A program made the position numbers and the translations under genes. Positions 27,497 to 36,668 of a DNA stretch of 51,744 nt are shown here, piece after piece; positions within the stretch are counted from its first letter, which is position 1; each line of letters starts with the position of its first letter. The stretch is from Burkholderiales bacterium (GTDB lineage: Bacteria > Pseudomonadota > Gammaproteobacteria > Burkholderiales > Burkholderiaceae_C): contig CANBSV010000007.1 of the NCBI GenBank assembly GCA_947372225.1, positions 1 through 51,744 on the forward strand. Direction: 5' to 3'. The notes under the pieces are model-generated. The model was given only the letters and a program-made list of their open reading frames with translations. It was not told the DNA's origin and made no database searches.

Positions 27497-30304
27497 ATGC
27501 CCAAGAAGACCGATCCCGCGTCCGCCGTCGACAGGAACCGCCCGCTGGTCGAGGACATCCGTTTGCTCGGCCGCATCCTGGGCGATGTCATCCGCGAGCA
27601 AGAAGGTCAGGATGCGTTCGCGCTGATCGAGCGGGTGCGTCAGCTCTCGGTGGGCTACCGGCTCAAGAGCGATGCACAGGCCGGCCGCGCGCTCGACCGG
27701 CTGCTCAAGAACCTGTCCGGCGACCAGACGGTCAGCGTGATCCGCGCTTTCAGCTACTTCTCACACCTCGCGAACATCGCCGAAGACCGCCATCAGGTCC
27801 GATTGCGCGAGGTGCGCGAGCGCAGCGGCGAGTTGCAGGTGGGCTCGATCGCCTTGACGTTCGAGCGGCTGGCAGCGGCCGACATCCGCGCGGCGGACAT
27901 CGCCAGCACGCTGGCCCACGCCTACATCTCGCCCGTGCTCACTGCGCACCCGACCGAGGTGCAGCGCAAGAGCATCCTTGATGCCGAACGCGCGATCGCT
28001 GAATTGCTCGAGCACCGCGACGACCTGCACACGCCGCGCGAGCGTGCCGACAACGAGGCGCTGATGCGTGCGCGGGTGATCCAGTTGTGGCAAACGCGCA
28101 TGTTGCGCACGACCAAGCTCACGGTCGCCGACGAGATCGAAAACGCGCTGAGCTACTACCAGTCGACCTTCCTGCGCCAGGTGCCGCGGCTTTACGGCGA
28201 GATCGAAAAGGCGCTCCCCGGCCATCCGATCGCCAGCTTTTTCCGCATGGGCAACTGGATCGGCGGCGACCGCGACGGCAACCCGTTCGTGACCGCCAGC
28301 ACCTTGCGCATGGCGCTGTCACGGCAAAGCGAGACCGCGCTGCGTTTCTACCTGACCGAAGTCCACCAACTCGGCGCCGAGCTGTCCATTTCGGCCACGC
28401 TGATGCCGGTGAGCGCCGAGATGCGCGCGCTGGCCGATGCCTCACCCGACCACAACCCGCACCGCGAGGACGAGCCCTACCGCCGTGCGCTGATCGGCAT
28501 GTACGCGCGGCTGGCTGCCACACTGCAAGAGTTGACCGGCACCGAGGCGCTGCGCCACGCCGTGCCGCCGCAAAACCCGTACGTCTCAGCCGATCAGTTC
28601 CTCGCCGACTTGCAGGTGATCGAGGCTTCGCTCAACGCCCACCACGCCCGTGCCCTGGCCGCACCGAGGCTGCATCCCTTGATGCGCGCGGTGCGCGTGT
28701 TCGGCTTCCATCTCGCCACTGTTGACTTGCGGCAAAGCTCCGACAAGCACGAGGCGGTGCTCGCCGAGTTGATGCGCACCTCGCGCATCGAGGCCGACTA
28801 CAGCGCGCTCGACGAGCCGGCGCGCTGTGCGCTGCTGCTGCGTTTGCTTGATGACGCGCGGCCGCTGAGGGTGCGCGCGGCGGGCTACAGCGAGCTGGCG
28901 GTCGGCGAGCTCGAGGTGTTCGAAACCGCCTTGCTCATGCGTGAGCGCTACGGCGCCCAGGCGCTGCGCCACTGCATCATTTCGCACACCGAAGAGGCGA
29001 GCGACCTGCTCGAGGTGCTGCTGCTGATGAAGGAAACCGGGCTGATGCGAGGCACGCTGCACGACGGTGCGGTGATCGACATGATCGTGGTGCCTCTGTT
29101 CGAGACCATCGGTGACCTGCGCCGCGCCGAGCCCATCATGCGCACCTTCTACGCCATGGCGGGCATCGCCGATCTGGTCAAGCGCTCGAAGACCGGCGAC
29201 TTCGCCGAGCAGGACATCATGCTGGGCTACAGCGACAGCAACAAGGACGGCGGCACCTTCACCAGCAATTGGGAGCTGTACCGTGCCGAGATCGCCTTGG
29301 TCGAGCTGTTTGCCGCACTGGGCCGCGAACACGGCATCACCCTGCGGCTGTTCCATGGCCGCGGCGGCACCGTGGGACGCGGCGGCGGCCCCAGCTACCA
29401 GGCCATCCTGGCGCAGCCTCCCGGCACGGTGAACGGGCAGATCCGTCTGACCGAGCAAGGCGAGGTGATCGCTTCGAAATACGCGCACCCGGAGATCGGC
29501 CGGCGCCACCTCGAAACCCTGATCGCAGCCACGCTCGAAGCGACCTTGCTGCACTCGGGCAAGGGCGGCCGCATGGGCGCGCCCAAGACCTTCCTTGAAG
29601 CGGCCGAGGCCATCAGTGCGGCCAGTTACGCGGCCTATCGCAAGCTGGTCTACGAGACGCCGGGCTTCACCGAGTACTTCTTCAGTGCCACGCCGATCCG
29701 CGAGATCGCGGGCCTCAACATCGGCTCGCGTCCGGCCTCGCGCAAGGCGACGCAGGCGATCGAGGATCTGCGCGCAATCCCCTGGGGCTTCAGCTGGGGG
29801 CAGTGCCGCGTGGGGCTGACGGGCTGGTGCGGCTTCGGTTCGGCGATCGAGGTGTTTCTGACGTCCGACGAGGCCACGCGCGCGCAGCGATTGGCGCTGC
29901 TGCAGCGCATGCACCGGCAGTGGCCGTTCTTCCAGACGCTGCTGTCCAATCTCGACATGGTCATCGCCAAGAGCGACCTGGCCATCGCCGCGCGCTACGC
30001 AGAACTGGTCGAAGACAAGAAGCTGGGCAAGCGCATCTTTGGACTGATCGGCGCTGAGTGGATGCGGACCAACGACGCCCTCACGCTGATCACCGGCAAC
30101 GCCGACCGGTTGGCCGCCAACAAGTCACTGGCACGCTCGATCCAGCATCGGTTCCCCTACCTGGACCCGCTCAATCACCTGCAAGTCGAGCTGATGCGCC
30201 GGCACCGGCAGCGCCACGAAGGCGACCCCGGCCTCGAGCGCTTGCAGCGCGGCATCCACCTGTCGATCAACGGGGTGGCCGCGGGCCTTCGCAACACCGG
30301 CTGA
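27497..30304 (+). CDS. ppc: Phosphoenolpyruvate carboxylase
   Basis: A 935-residue enzyme that makes oxaloacetate from phosphoenolpyruvate and bicarbonate to refill the citrate cycle. All signatures are present: catalytic His151 in LTAHPTEVQRKS, NWIGGDRDGNPFVT, GYSDSNKDGG with the second active-site region, GRGGTVGRGGGP, and the C-terminal NGVAAGLRNTG. ATG 27497 is preferred to the upstream in-frame TTG/ATG codons because GGAGAC stands 10 nt before it and family members begin near this point. It is divergent from hemC. The protein is complete. Confidence 0.97.
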   Translation: MPKKTDPASAVDRNRPLVEDIRLLGRILGDVIREQEGQDAFALIERVRQLSVGYRLKSDAQAGRALDRLLKNLSGDQTVSVIRAFSYFSHLANIAEDRHQVRLREVRERSGELQVGSIALTFERLAAADIRAADIASTLAHAYISPVLTAHPTEVQRKSILDAERAIAELLEHRDDLHTPRERADNEALMRARVIQLWQTRMLRTTKLTVADEIENALSYYQSTFLRQVPRLYGEIEKALPGHPIASFFRMGNWIGGDRDGNPFVTASTLRMALSRQSETALRFYLTEVHQLGAELSISATLMPVSAEMRALADASPDHNPHREDEPYRRALIGMYARLAATLQELTGTEALRHAVPPQNPYVSADQFLADLQVIEASLNAHHARALAAPRLHPLMRAVRVFGFHLATVDLRQSSDKHEAVLAELMRTSRIEADYSALDEPARCALLLRLLDDARPLRVRAAGYSELAVGELEVFETALLMRERYGAQALRHCIISHTEEASDLLEVLLLMKETGLMRGTLHDGAVIDMIVVPLFETIGDLRRAEPIMRTFYAMAGIADLVKRSKTGDFAEQDIMLGYSDSNKDGGTFTSNWELYRAEIALVELFAALGREHGITLRLFHGRGGTVGRGGGPSYQAILAQPPGTVNGQIRLTEQGEVIASKYAHPEIGRRHLETLIAATLEATLLHSGKGGRMGAPKTFLEAAEAISAASYAAYRKLVYETPGFTEYFFSATPIREIAGLNIGSRPASRKATQAIEDLRAIPWGFSWGQCRVGLTGWCGFGSAIEVFLTSDEATRAQRLALLQRMHRQWPFFQTLLSNLDMVIAKSDLAIAARYAELVEDKKLGKRIFGLIGAEWMRTNDALTLITGNADRLAANKSLARSIQHRFPYLDPLNHLQVELMRRHRQRHEGDPGLERLQRGIHLSINGVAAGLRNTG

Positions 30305-30328
30305 GCGGCTGCGCGGCGCGCGTCGGGG

Positions 30329-31156
30329 TTACAGGCCGCTGGCCTCGATTGCCTCGCGCACGGCAGCCATCTGGCGGCGCGACACCACCAGCCACTCGTC
30401 GACCGGCGCCACGCACACCGCCCAAGGCTCGCCCTGCCCTGGTTCGTCGTCGTCTGCCATCGCCCGGCGTTCGAGAGCCCGCACCGCCGAGCGGGCGACG
30501 AGTGCGTTGCGGTGCACGCGCATGAAGCGAGCGCCCAGGCGCTGCTCCAGGTCGCTCAAAGCGTCGTCAAGCACGTGGGTGTGGGCGGCAGTGCGCAGCG
30601 TGACGTACTTCAGCTCCGCCTTGAGGTACAGCACCTCGGCCACCGGGACGCGGATCACGCGGCCGCGCTCGCTGACCACCAGCACGGGTTCTTCGGCAGT
30701 GGCGGGTTCTGCCGCTTGCGGTGCCGATCGTGCGAGCAGGGCGGACACGCGGGCCAGCGATTGACGCAGGCGGTCGAGCCGAACGGGTTTGGTGAGGTAA
30801 TCGGCCGCTTCAAGGTCAAAGGCCTTGACGGCATGATCGGCGTGGGCAGTCACGAACACCACTGCCGGCGGCCTGGGCCATCGACGCAGTTCTTCGGCCA
30901 GTTGGAGGCCGTCGCGTCCCGGCATGTGTATGTCGAGCAGCACCAAATCGCAGGCCCGCGGTTCGGCGCAGGCGACGGCATCCGGACCCTGCCCGTGCTG
31001 TTGTAGCCACACCATCGCCTGCGCTGCGTTGATCGCTTCGCCCACCACGGTGGCGCGCGGCTCGGTGCTGGCATCAACCAGTGCGCGTAGGCGCAACCGC
31101 GCCAGGTCTTCGTCGTCCACGACGAGGATGCGCAGGGGCTCGGGGTTCGGGTTCAC
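30329..31156 (-). CDS. LytTR-type response regulator (AlgR-like)
   Basis: A 275-residue regulator with a receiver domain (residues 9-140; acidic VVDDED, phosphoacceptor in LLDIHMPGRDG, KP in YLTKPVRL) and a C-terminal LytTR DNA-binding domain (165-275; VAEVLYLKAELKYVTLRT, RFMRVHRNALVARSAV). AlgR relatives bind direct repeats upstream of their targets and in Pseudomonas control alginate and twitching genes. Here the receiver contains an unusually long insertion (around residues 50-68, rich in alanine) between the second helix and the phosphorylated strand. It overlaps its kinase gene by 4 bp (ATGA) and is the clear partner of it. Confidence 0.88.
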   Translation of the reverse strand: MNPNPEPLRILVVDDEDLARLRLRALVDASTEPRATVVGEAINAAQAMVWLQQHGQGPDAVACAEPRACDLVLLDIHMPGRDGLQLAEELRRWPRPPAVVFVTAHADHAVKAFDLEAADYLTKPVRLDRLRQSLARVSALLARSAPQAAEPATAEEPVLVVSERGRVIRVPVAEVLYLKAELKYVTLRTAAHTHVLDDALSDLEQRLGARFMRVHRNALVARSAVRALERRAMADDDEPGQGEPWAVCVAPVDEWLVVSRRQMAAVREAIEASGL

Positions 31157-32304
31157 GACGGCACCCAGATCTGCACCCGGAACTGGTCGCCATCGCGTCG
31201 CGCATCGAGTTGCGCTGCCACGTCGTGCATCAGGCGCAAGCGCTCCTTGACGTTGGCCAGCGCCATGCCGTGGCCAGGCTGTGAAGCGGCTCCCGTCACG
31301 CTGTTGACGATCGAGATCCGCACGCGGCCACCTTTGAGCCGCGTGCTGATGAGGATGTCGCCGCCGTCAGGCGCGGGCTCGACACCGTGGCGCACCGCGT
31401 TCTCGACGAGTGGTTGCAGCAGCAGCGGTGGAACGCGCGCCGCGTCTGCGCCCGGATCGAGATCCCAGCTCACCCGCAGCCGGCCGCCGAAGCGGATTTG
31501 TTCGATGGCCAGATAGCGTTGCGCGAGCGCAACCTCATCGGCCAGACGCACCTCGCTGTCGGTGTCTGCCAGTGCGACTCGAAACAGCTCGGCAAGGTCC
31601 TCGAGAACCGATTCGGCACGCTGGGGATCGAGCCGCACCAGCGCCAGTGCCGAATTCAGCGTGTTGAACAGGAAGTGCGGTCGAATGCGCGACTGCAGTT
31701 CGACGAGCCGCGCGGCCGTGTCAGCCGGGGTGCGCGCCAGCGCTTGCATGTGGAGCCACTGGAACACCACCAACGCCAGCGCGCCACCGGTCATGGCCGT
31801 GGCCAGCGGGCTCAGCTGTTCGAGCCCCAGCGGACTGGCCTGCAAAGCCAGCGCCCGGCCGGCCAGTGCACAAACCGCACCCAGCGTTGCAGTCAGCGCG
31901 GCCTGAGCCGGCACGGGCAGGCGGGCCAGCGACCGCTTCATCAGGCAACTGGCGATCAGCCAGGCGAGCATGGCCGGCAGTGCGATCGCTGTGCCGAGCG
32001 CGAACTGCAGCGCCCAGATGCCTGCAGTGCGCGCGGTGAACAGGATTCCCACCGCCAGCACCGCATGGACGAACAGCGTGGCGCGCAGCACCACGCCGAC
32101 GTGGCACACATCGAACACCTGGTGATGTAAGTCGCCTTGGCCCGCTGCGCGCGGCATTTCGAGCGTGCTCATGGCGAAGCTGCTGGCGGCGTGCCGTGAC
32201 TCGGCCTCGGCGGGAGCCGAAGCAGGCGCAGGGACGTCGTGCCGGGGCAGGTTCATCGGGTGGCGGGGAGGGGCGTCGATAGAATCAGCGGCGCTGCGTC
32301 GCAT
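31153..32304 (-). CDS. LytS/AlgZ-type sensor histidine kinase
   Basis: A kinase of 367-383 residues with four predicted transmembrane helices (about 70-190) and a cytoplasmic His_kinase domain: the phosphorylatable histidine in RIRPHFLFNTLNSALALVRL, then an ATPase with LLLQPLVENAVRHGV as N box and GHGMALANVKERL as G box. This is the LytS/AlgZ/YehU class that pairs with LytTR regulators, and the regulator gene follows with a 4-bp overlap. The start may be ATG 32304 or ATG 32256 (MNLPRHD). It is divergent from argH, an arrangement common in Burkholderiales. The signal it senses is unknown. Confidence 0.88.
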   Translation of the reverse strand: MRRSAADSIDAPPRHPMNLPRHDVPAPASAPAEAESRHAASSFAMSTLEMPRAAGQGDLHHQVFDVCHVGVVLRATLFVHAVLAVGILFTARTAGIWALQFALGTAIALPAMLAWLIASCLMKRSLARLPVPAQAALTATLGAVCALAGRALALQASPLGLEQLSPLATAMTGGALALVVFQWLHMQALARTPADTAARLVELQSRIRPHFLFNTLNSALALVRLDPQRAESVLEDLAELFRVALADTDSEVRLADEVALAQRYLAIEQIRFGGRLRVSWDLDPGADAARVPPLLLQPLVENAVRHGVEPAPDGGDILISTRLKGGRVRISIVNSVTGAASQPGHGMALANVKERLRLMHDVAAQLDARRDGDQFRVQIWVPS

Positions 32305-32362
32305 TGTCTACAACTCCCGCCACAACACCGTCGACGGCGCCCTCGCCGATCGCCGCGAGCCC

Positions 32363-33793
32363 ATGTCTGCACCGTCTACCGGCCCCGCCACAGGCCCATC
32401 GTCCAACCAGCTCGACAAGAAATCCGAGGCCTGGTCGGCGCTTTTCTCCGAGCCCATGAGCGAGCTCGTCAAGCGCTACACCGCGAGCGTGTTCTTCGAC
32501 CAGCGCCTGTGGCGAGCCGACATTGCCGGCTCGCTCGCGCACGCCGAGATGCTGTGCGCGCAGGGCATCATCAGCACTGACGACGCCGCCAGCATCGAGC
32601 GGGGCATGGCGCAGATCACTCAGGACATCGAGGCCGGGCGCTTCGAATGGAAGCTCGATCTCGAAGACGTGCACCTCAACATCGAGGCGCGCCTGACGCA
32701 ACTCGTGGGCGATGCCGGCAAGCGGCTGCACACCGGGCGCTCGCGCAACGACCAGGTGGCCACCGATGTGCGGCTGTGGCTGCGCGACGAGATCGACACC
32801 ATCTTGCCGCTGCTGGGTGCCATGCAAAGTGCGCTGGTGGATGTGGCCGACAAGAACGTCGAGACCATCTTGCCTGGCTTCACCCACATGCAAGTGGCTC
32901 AGCCGGTGAGCTTCGGGCACCACATGCTGGCCTACGTGGAAATGTTTGCGCGTGACGCTGAACGGCTGGTCGATCTGCGCCGCCGCGTCAACCGCCTGCC
33001 GCTGGGTGCGGCCGCCCTGGCCGGCACGAGCTACCCGCTGGACCGTGAGCGCGTGGCGCGCACGCTGGGATTCGACGGCGTGTGCCAGAACAGCCTCGAT
33101 GCGGTGAGCGACCGCGACTTCGCGCTCGAATTCAGCGCCTTCGCCTCGATCACGATGGTGCACATCTCGCGTCTGGCCGAAGAACTGGTGCTGTGGATGA
33201 GCCAGAACTTCGGCTTCATCGATCTGGCCGATCGCTACTGCACCGGCTCATCGATCATGCCGCAAAAGCGCAACCCGGACGTGGCCGAACTGGCCCGCGG
33301 CAAGAGCGGCCGCGTGGTCGGCCACCTGATGGGCCTGATCACGCTGATGAAGAGCCAGCCGCTGACCTACAACAAGGACAACCAGGAAGACAAGGAGCCG
33401 TTGTTCGACACGGTGGACACGGTGCGCGACACACTGCGCATCATGGCCGAGATGGTCGCCGGCATCATCGTCAAGCCCGAGGCGATGGAGCGCGCGGCGC
33501 TCAAGGGCTACGCCACCGCGACTGATCTGGCCGACTATCTGGTCAAGAAGGGGGTGCCGTTTCGCGATGCCCACGAGACGGTGGCGCACGCCGTCAAGAC
33601 CGCGATCGGCCAGGGCGTGGATTTGAGCGAACTGTCGCTCGACACGCTGCAAGGCTTCCACCCCGGCATCGACGCATCGGTGCACGAGGTGCTCACGCTG
33701 CGCGGCTCGCTCAACGCGCGCAACGTGCTGGGTGGAACCGCGCCGGCGCAGGTGCGCCTGCAGATCGCCCGTCACCGCGCCCGCCTGGGCTGA
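32363..33793 (+). CDS. argH: Argininosuccinate lyase
   Basis: A 476-residue enzyme of the fumarase/aspartase superfamily that splits argininosuccinate into arginine and fumarate, the last step of arginine synthesis. The superfamily signature GSSIMPQKRNP holds the catalytic serine (Ser296/297); TGRSRNDQVATD and FTHMQVAQPVSFGHH are the other conserved active-site blocks. ATG 32363 is chosen because family members begin shortly before LDKKSEAWSALFSEP; the frame is open to 32165 but that stretch overlaps the divergent kinase gene. The protein is complete. Confidence 0.96.
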   Translation: MSAPSTGPATGPSSNQLDKKSEAWSALFSEPMSELVKRYTASVFFDQRLWRADIAGSLAHAEMLCAQGIISTDDAASIERGMAQITQDIEAGRFEWKLDLEDVHLNIEARLTQLVGDAGKRLHTGRSRNDQVATDVRLWLRDEIDTILPLLGAMQSALVDVADKNVETILPGFTHMQVAQPVSFGHHMLAYVEMFARDAERLVDLRRRVNRLPLGAAALAGTSYPLDRERVARTLGFDGVCQNSLDAVSDRDFALEFSAFASITMVHISRLAEELVLWMSQNFGFIDLADRYCTGSSIMPQKRNPDVAELARGKSGRVVGHLMGLITLMKSQPLTYNKDNQEDKEPLFDTVDTVRDTLRIMAEMVAGIIVKPEAMERAALKGYATATDLADYLVKKGVPFRDAHETVAHAVKTAIGQGVDLSELSLDTLQGFHPGIDASVHEVLTLRGSLNARNVLGGTAPAQVRLQIARHRARLG

Positions 33794-33815
33794 AGCTCCA
33801 GGCGGCACGCGGCGC

Positions 33816-34835
33816 TCACAGCGCGCTGCCGTCGTCCTTCGCGATACGGATCAGCCGCTTGCCGAGGTTGTCGCCGCGGTACAGCCCCGCGATCGAGTCA
33901 GGCGCCTGGTCCAGCCCTTCGAGCACGTCCTCGAGGTAGCAAAGCTGCCCGGAAGCAATCCACTCGCCGAGTTGCTTGAGCGCTTCAGGGTAGCGCGCCA
34001 CATGATCAAAGATCAGGAAGCCTTGCATGCGTGCGCGCTTGACCAGGATGTAGCGCTCGACCCGCGGACCCAGTGGCACCGGATCCCAGCTGGATACCGA
34101 GGCCGTGCCGCAGATCACTACGCGCGCGCCCACCGCCAGTTGCTTGAGCACCGCGTCGCTGATGGCGCCGCCGGTGTTGTCGTAATAGATGTCGATGCCC
34201 TTCGGGCAGGCGGCCGCCAGTTGTGCGTCCAGGTCGGCTGTGCGGTAGTCGATGGCCACTTCGTAGCCGAAGGCGTCGCGGCACAGCTTGACCTTGTCGG
34301 GCCCGCCGGTGATGCCCACGGTGCGGCAACCGTGAATGTTGGCGATCTGCCCCACGGACGAACCCACCGCACCGGCGGCTGTGGACACCACCACCGTTTC
34401 GCCCGGCTTGGGCTGGCCGATGTCGAGCAGGGCGAAGTAGGCAGTCAGGCCGTTGATGCCGAGCACACCCAGCGCGGTCGAGATCGGTGCGCCGTCGGCC
34501 GGCACCTTGCGCTGGATCGTCGCCGCGTCGACCACCGCATGGTCCTGCCAGCCGAACAACCCGGTCACGTACTCGCCCGCGGCGTAATCGGGGTGCTTCG
34601 ACGCCAGCACACGGCCCACCGCGAAGCTGCGCATCACACCCCCGATGGGCACGGGCTCCGAGTAGTTCGCCACCGCGCCCACCCAGCCGCGCATCGCCGG
34701 CTCGACCGACAGGTAGATGTTGCGCACCAGCACCTGGCCGTCGCCCGGCTCGGGCATGGGCGCCTCGACGACCTGGAAGTTTTCGGCTTGCGGGATGCCG
34801 CTCGGGCGGGACTTGAGCTGGACTTGTCGGTTCAT
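33816..34835 (-). CDS. NADP-dependent oxidoreductase (MDR family, prostaglandin/leukotriene reductase type)
   Basis: A 339-residue zinc-free medium-chain reductase. It shows SRPSGIPQAENFQV and VRNIYLSVEPAMRGW at the N-terminus, TAYFALLDIG, the nucleotide-binding GAVGSSVGQIA in the Rossmann half, and YYDNTGGAISDAVL. These are typical of the leukotriene B4 12-hydroxydehydrogenase/CurA group, which reduce alpha,beta-unsaturated ketones or aldehydes using NADPH. ATG 34835 starts at the family N-terminus (MNRQVQLKSRP). It is a single gene convergent with argH (22 bp apart) and divergent from the AIM24 gene. The natural substrate is unknown. Confidence 0.9.
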   Translation of the reverse strand: MNRQVQLKSRPSGIPQAENFQVVEAPMPEPGDGQVLVRNIYLSVEPAMRGWVGAVANYSEPVPIGGVMRSFAVGRVLASKHPDYAAGEYVTGLFGWQDHAVVDAATIQRKVPADGAPISTALGVLGINGLTAYFALLDIGQPKPGETVVVSTAAGAVGSSVGQIANIHGCRTVGITGGPDKVKLCRDAFGYEVAIDYRTADLDAQLAAACPKGIDIYYDNTGGAISDAVLKQLAVGARVVICGTASVSSWDPVPLGPRVERYILVKRARMQGFLIFDHVARYPEALKQLGEWIASGQLCYLEDVLEGLDQAPDSIAGLYRGDNLGKRLIRIAKDDGSAL

Positions 34836-34963
34836 GGCGGTCAGGCGGGACGACCCGCAGCGTCGATGGGGCCAACAGTGTATGCACAGCCCCCGCACGC
34901 CGATCGGGGTCAACATCCGGGCGATAACATCCTTCGAACCCCACCCATTCAGGAGCATTCAGC

Positions 34964-35779
34964 ATGGCCATGGACGTTGTCGATTACGAGATCAAGGGTT
35001 CCGAAATGCAGTTCGTCGAGGTCGAGCTCGACCCCGGCGAGGCGGCGGTGGGGGAGGCCGGCAGCATGATGTTCATGGACGCCGGCATCTCGATGGACAC
35101 GGTGTTTGGCGATGGCTCGGCGAGCACCGGCGGGCTGTTCGGCAAGCTGCTCGGCGCTGGCAAGCGGCTGATCACCGGCGAGTCGCTGTTCACGACCGTG
35201 TTCACCAACCAGGGCCACACCAAGCTGCGCATCGCGTTTGCGGCGCCTTATCCCGGCAAGATCCTGCCGATGGATCTGCGCCAGCGTGGCGGCACCCTGA
35301 TCTGCCAGAAGGACGCCTTCCTGTGCGCCGCCAAGGGCGTTTCCCTGGGCATGTATTTGCAGCAGAAGATGTCGACCGGATTTTTCGGTGGCGAGGGCTT
35401 CATCATGCAAAAGCTCGAAGGCGACGGGCTGGCTTTCGTGCACGCGGGCGGAACGGTGGTCAAGCGCGAACTTCAGCCCGGCCAGACGCTGCTCATCGAC
35501 ACGGGCTGCGTGGTTGCCTTCACGCCCAACATCAATTTCGAGATCCAGTACGTCGGCAAGATCAAGACGGCGCTGTTCGGCGGCGAGGGGTTGTTCTTCG
35601 CCAAGGTGACCGGCCCGGGCACGGTGTGGCTGCAAAGCCTGCCGTTCTCGCGTCTGGCCTCACGCATCTTTGCAGCGGCTCCGCAGCGCGGCGGCTCGCG
35701 CGAGGAAGGCTCGCTGCTGGGTGCCGGCGTGCTGGGCGGTGGCCTGCTGGGCGGGGTGTTCGGGGGCGATGACGATTGA
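34964..35779 (+). CDS. AIM24/TIGR00266 family protein
   Basis: A 271-residue protein of the AIM24 (DUF124, TIGR00266) family, a beta-rich fold of two similar halves. Family signs are the start DYEIKGSEMQFVEVELDPGE, AGSMMFMD, the glycine-rich GSASTGGLFGKLLGAGKRLITGES, FLCAAKGVSLGMYLQQK, and QSLPFSRLASRI before a glycine-rich C-terminal tail (GAGVLGGGLLGGVFGGDDD). The molecular role is not established; members often occur with membrane or stress proteins. It ends 6 bp before the EI24-domain gene and is probably co-transcribed with it and with the gene at 36669. Confidence 0.88.
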   Translation: MAMDVVDYEIKGSEMQFVEVELDPGEAAVGEAGSMMFMDAGISMDTVFGDGSASTGGLFGKLLGAGKRLITGESLFTTVFTNQGHTKLRIAFAAPYPGKILPMDLRQRGGTLICQKDAFLCAAKGVSLGMYLQQKMSTGFFGGEGFIMQKLEGDGLAFVHAGGTVVKRELQPGQTLLIDTGCVVAFTPNINFEIQYVGKIKTALFGGEGLFFAKVTGPGTVWLQSLPFSRLASRIFAAAPQRGGSREEGSLLGAGVLGGGLLGGVFGGDDD

Positions 35780-35785
35780 TGCCGC

Positions 35786-36658
35786 ATGAGCCCGTTGCTT
35801 GACGCTTTCTGGCGCGCTGCGGCTTATTGCCTGCTCCCGCGCGTCATCGTCCTGTCTGCGTTGCCTTTGGTGCTGATGGGGCTGGCGGCGGCTGGCGTGG
35901 GCTACTGGTTGTGGTCTCCGATGGTGGAGGCGGTGCGTTCGGGTCTCGATTCGACTGCGGGCGTGTCGACGCTGCTGGCCTGGTTCGAAGGCCTCGGCCT
36001 GGCGGGTCTGAAGGCTGCGCTCGCGCCACTGTTGGTGGTGCTGGTCGTCACGCCGGTGGTGGTAGTGGTGTCACTGCTGGTGGTCGCGGCCCTGATGACG
36101 CCGGCGATGACTTCGCTGGTCGCCGGGCGGAGGTTTCCGGCGCTCGAGCGCCGTCACGGCGGATCGGCCTGGGCTGGCGCCTTGGTTGCCTTGCTGGCCA
36201 CGCTGGTCGCGGTACTGGCCTTGCTGCTGTCGATTCCGCTGTGGTTCATCCCGCCGCTCGTTCTCATCGTGCCGCCGCTCATCTGGGGCTGGCTGACCTG
36301 CCAGGTCATGACCTATGACGTGCTCGCCGAGCACGCCAGCCGCGACGAACGGCTGGAACTCGCCCGACGCCACCGCGGGGCCTTCCTCGCCATGGGCGTG
36401 CTCACCGGGTACCTGGGTGCTGCGCCATCGGTGGTGTGGGCTTCTGGAGCCGTATTCGTGACGTTGGCGCCGGTGCTGCTGCCGTTGGCGGTGTGGATTT
36501 ACACGCTGGTGTTCGCGTTCTCGGCGCTGTGGTTTTCGCACTTCGCGCTCCAGGCCCTGAGCGAACTGCGCGCCGAGCGCGAAACCGTCGTCGTCGCGCC
36601 CCCATCTCCCTTCAACCCCATGGGCTCGTTTGGCGGCTGGCCGCTGCCACCGGCCTGA
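35786..36658 (+). CDS. EI24-domain integral membrane protein
   Basis: A 290-residue inner-membrane protein with about six hydrophobic segments, of the EI24/CysZ-like family (EI24 domain, PF07264). Recognisable are the first helices with LLPRVIVLSALPLVLMG, the polar segment TPAMTSLVAGRRFPALERRHGG between helices 3 and 4, and QVMTYDVLAEHASRDERLEL, a stretch typical of bacterial members. CysZ transports sulfate, but this protein is not next to cysteine genes and the substrate cannot be assigned. It follows the AIM24 gene by 6 bp and precedes the next gene by 10 bp, so these three form one unit. Confidence 0.83.
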   Translation: MSPLLDAFWRAAAYCLLPRVIVLSALPLVLMGLAAAGVGYWLWSPMVEAVRSGLDSTAGVSTLLAWFEGLGLAGLKAALAPLLVVLVVTPVVVVVSLLVVAALMTPAMTSLVAGRRFPALERRHGGSAWAGALVALLATLVAVLALLLSIPLWFIPPLVLIVPPLIWGWLTCQVMTYDVLAEHASRDERLELARRHRGAFLAMGVLTGYLGAAPSVVWASGAVFVTLAPVLLPLAVWIYTLVFAFSALWFSHFALQALSELRAERETVVVAPPSPFNPMGSFGGWPLPPA

Positions 36659-36668
36659 TCGCAACACC

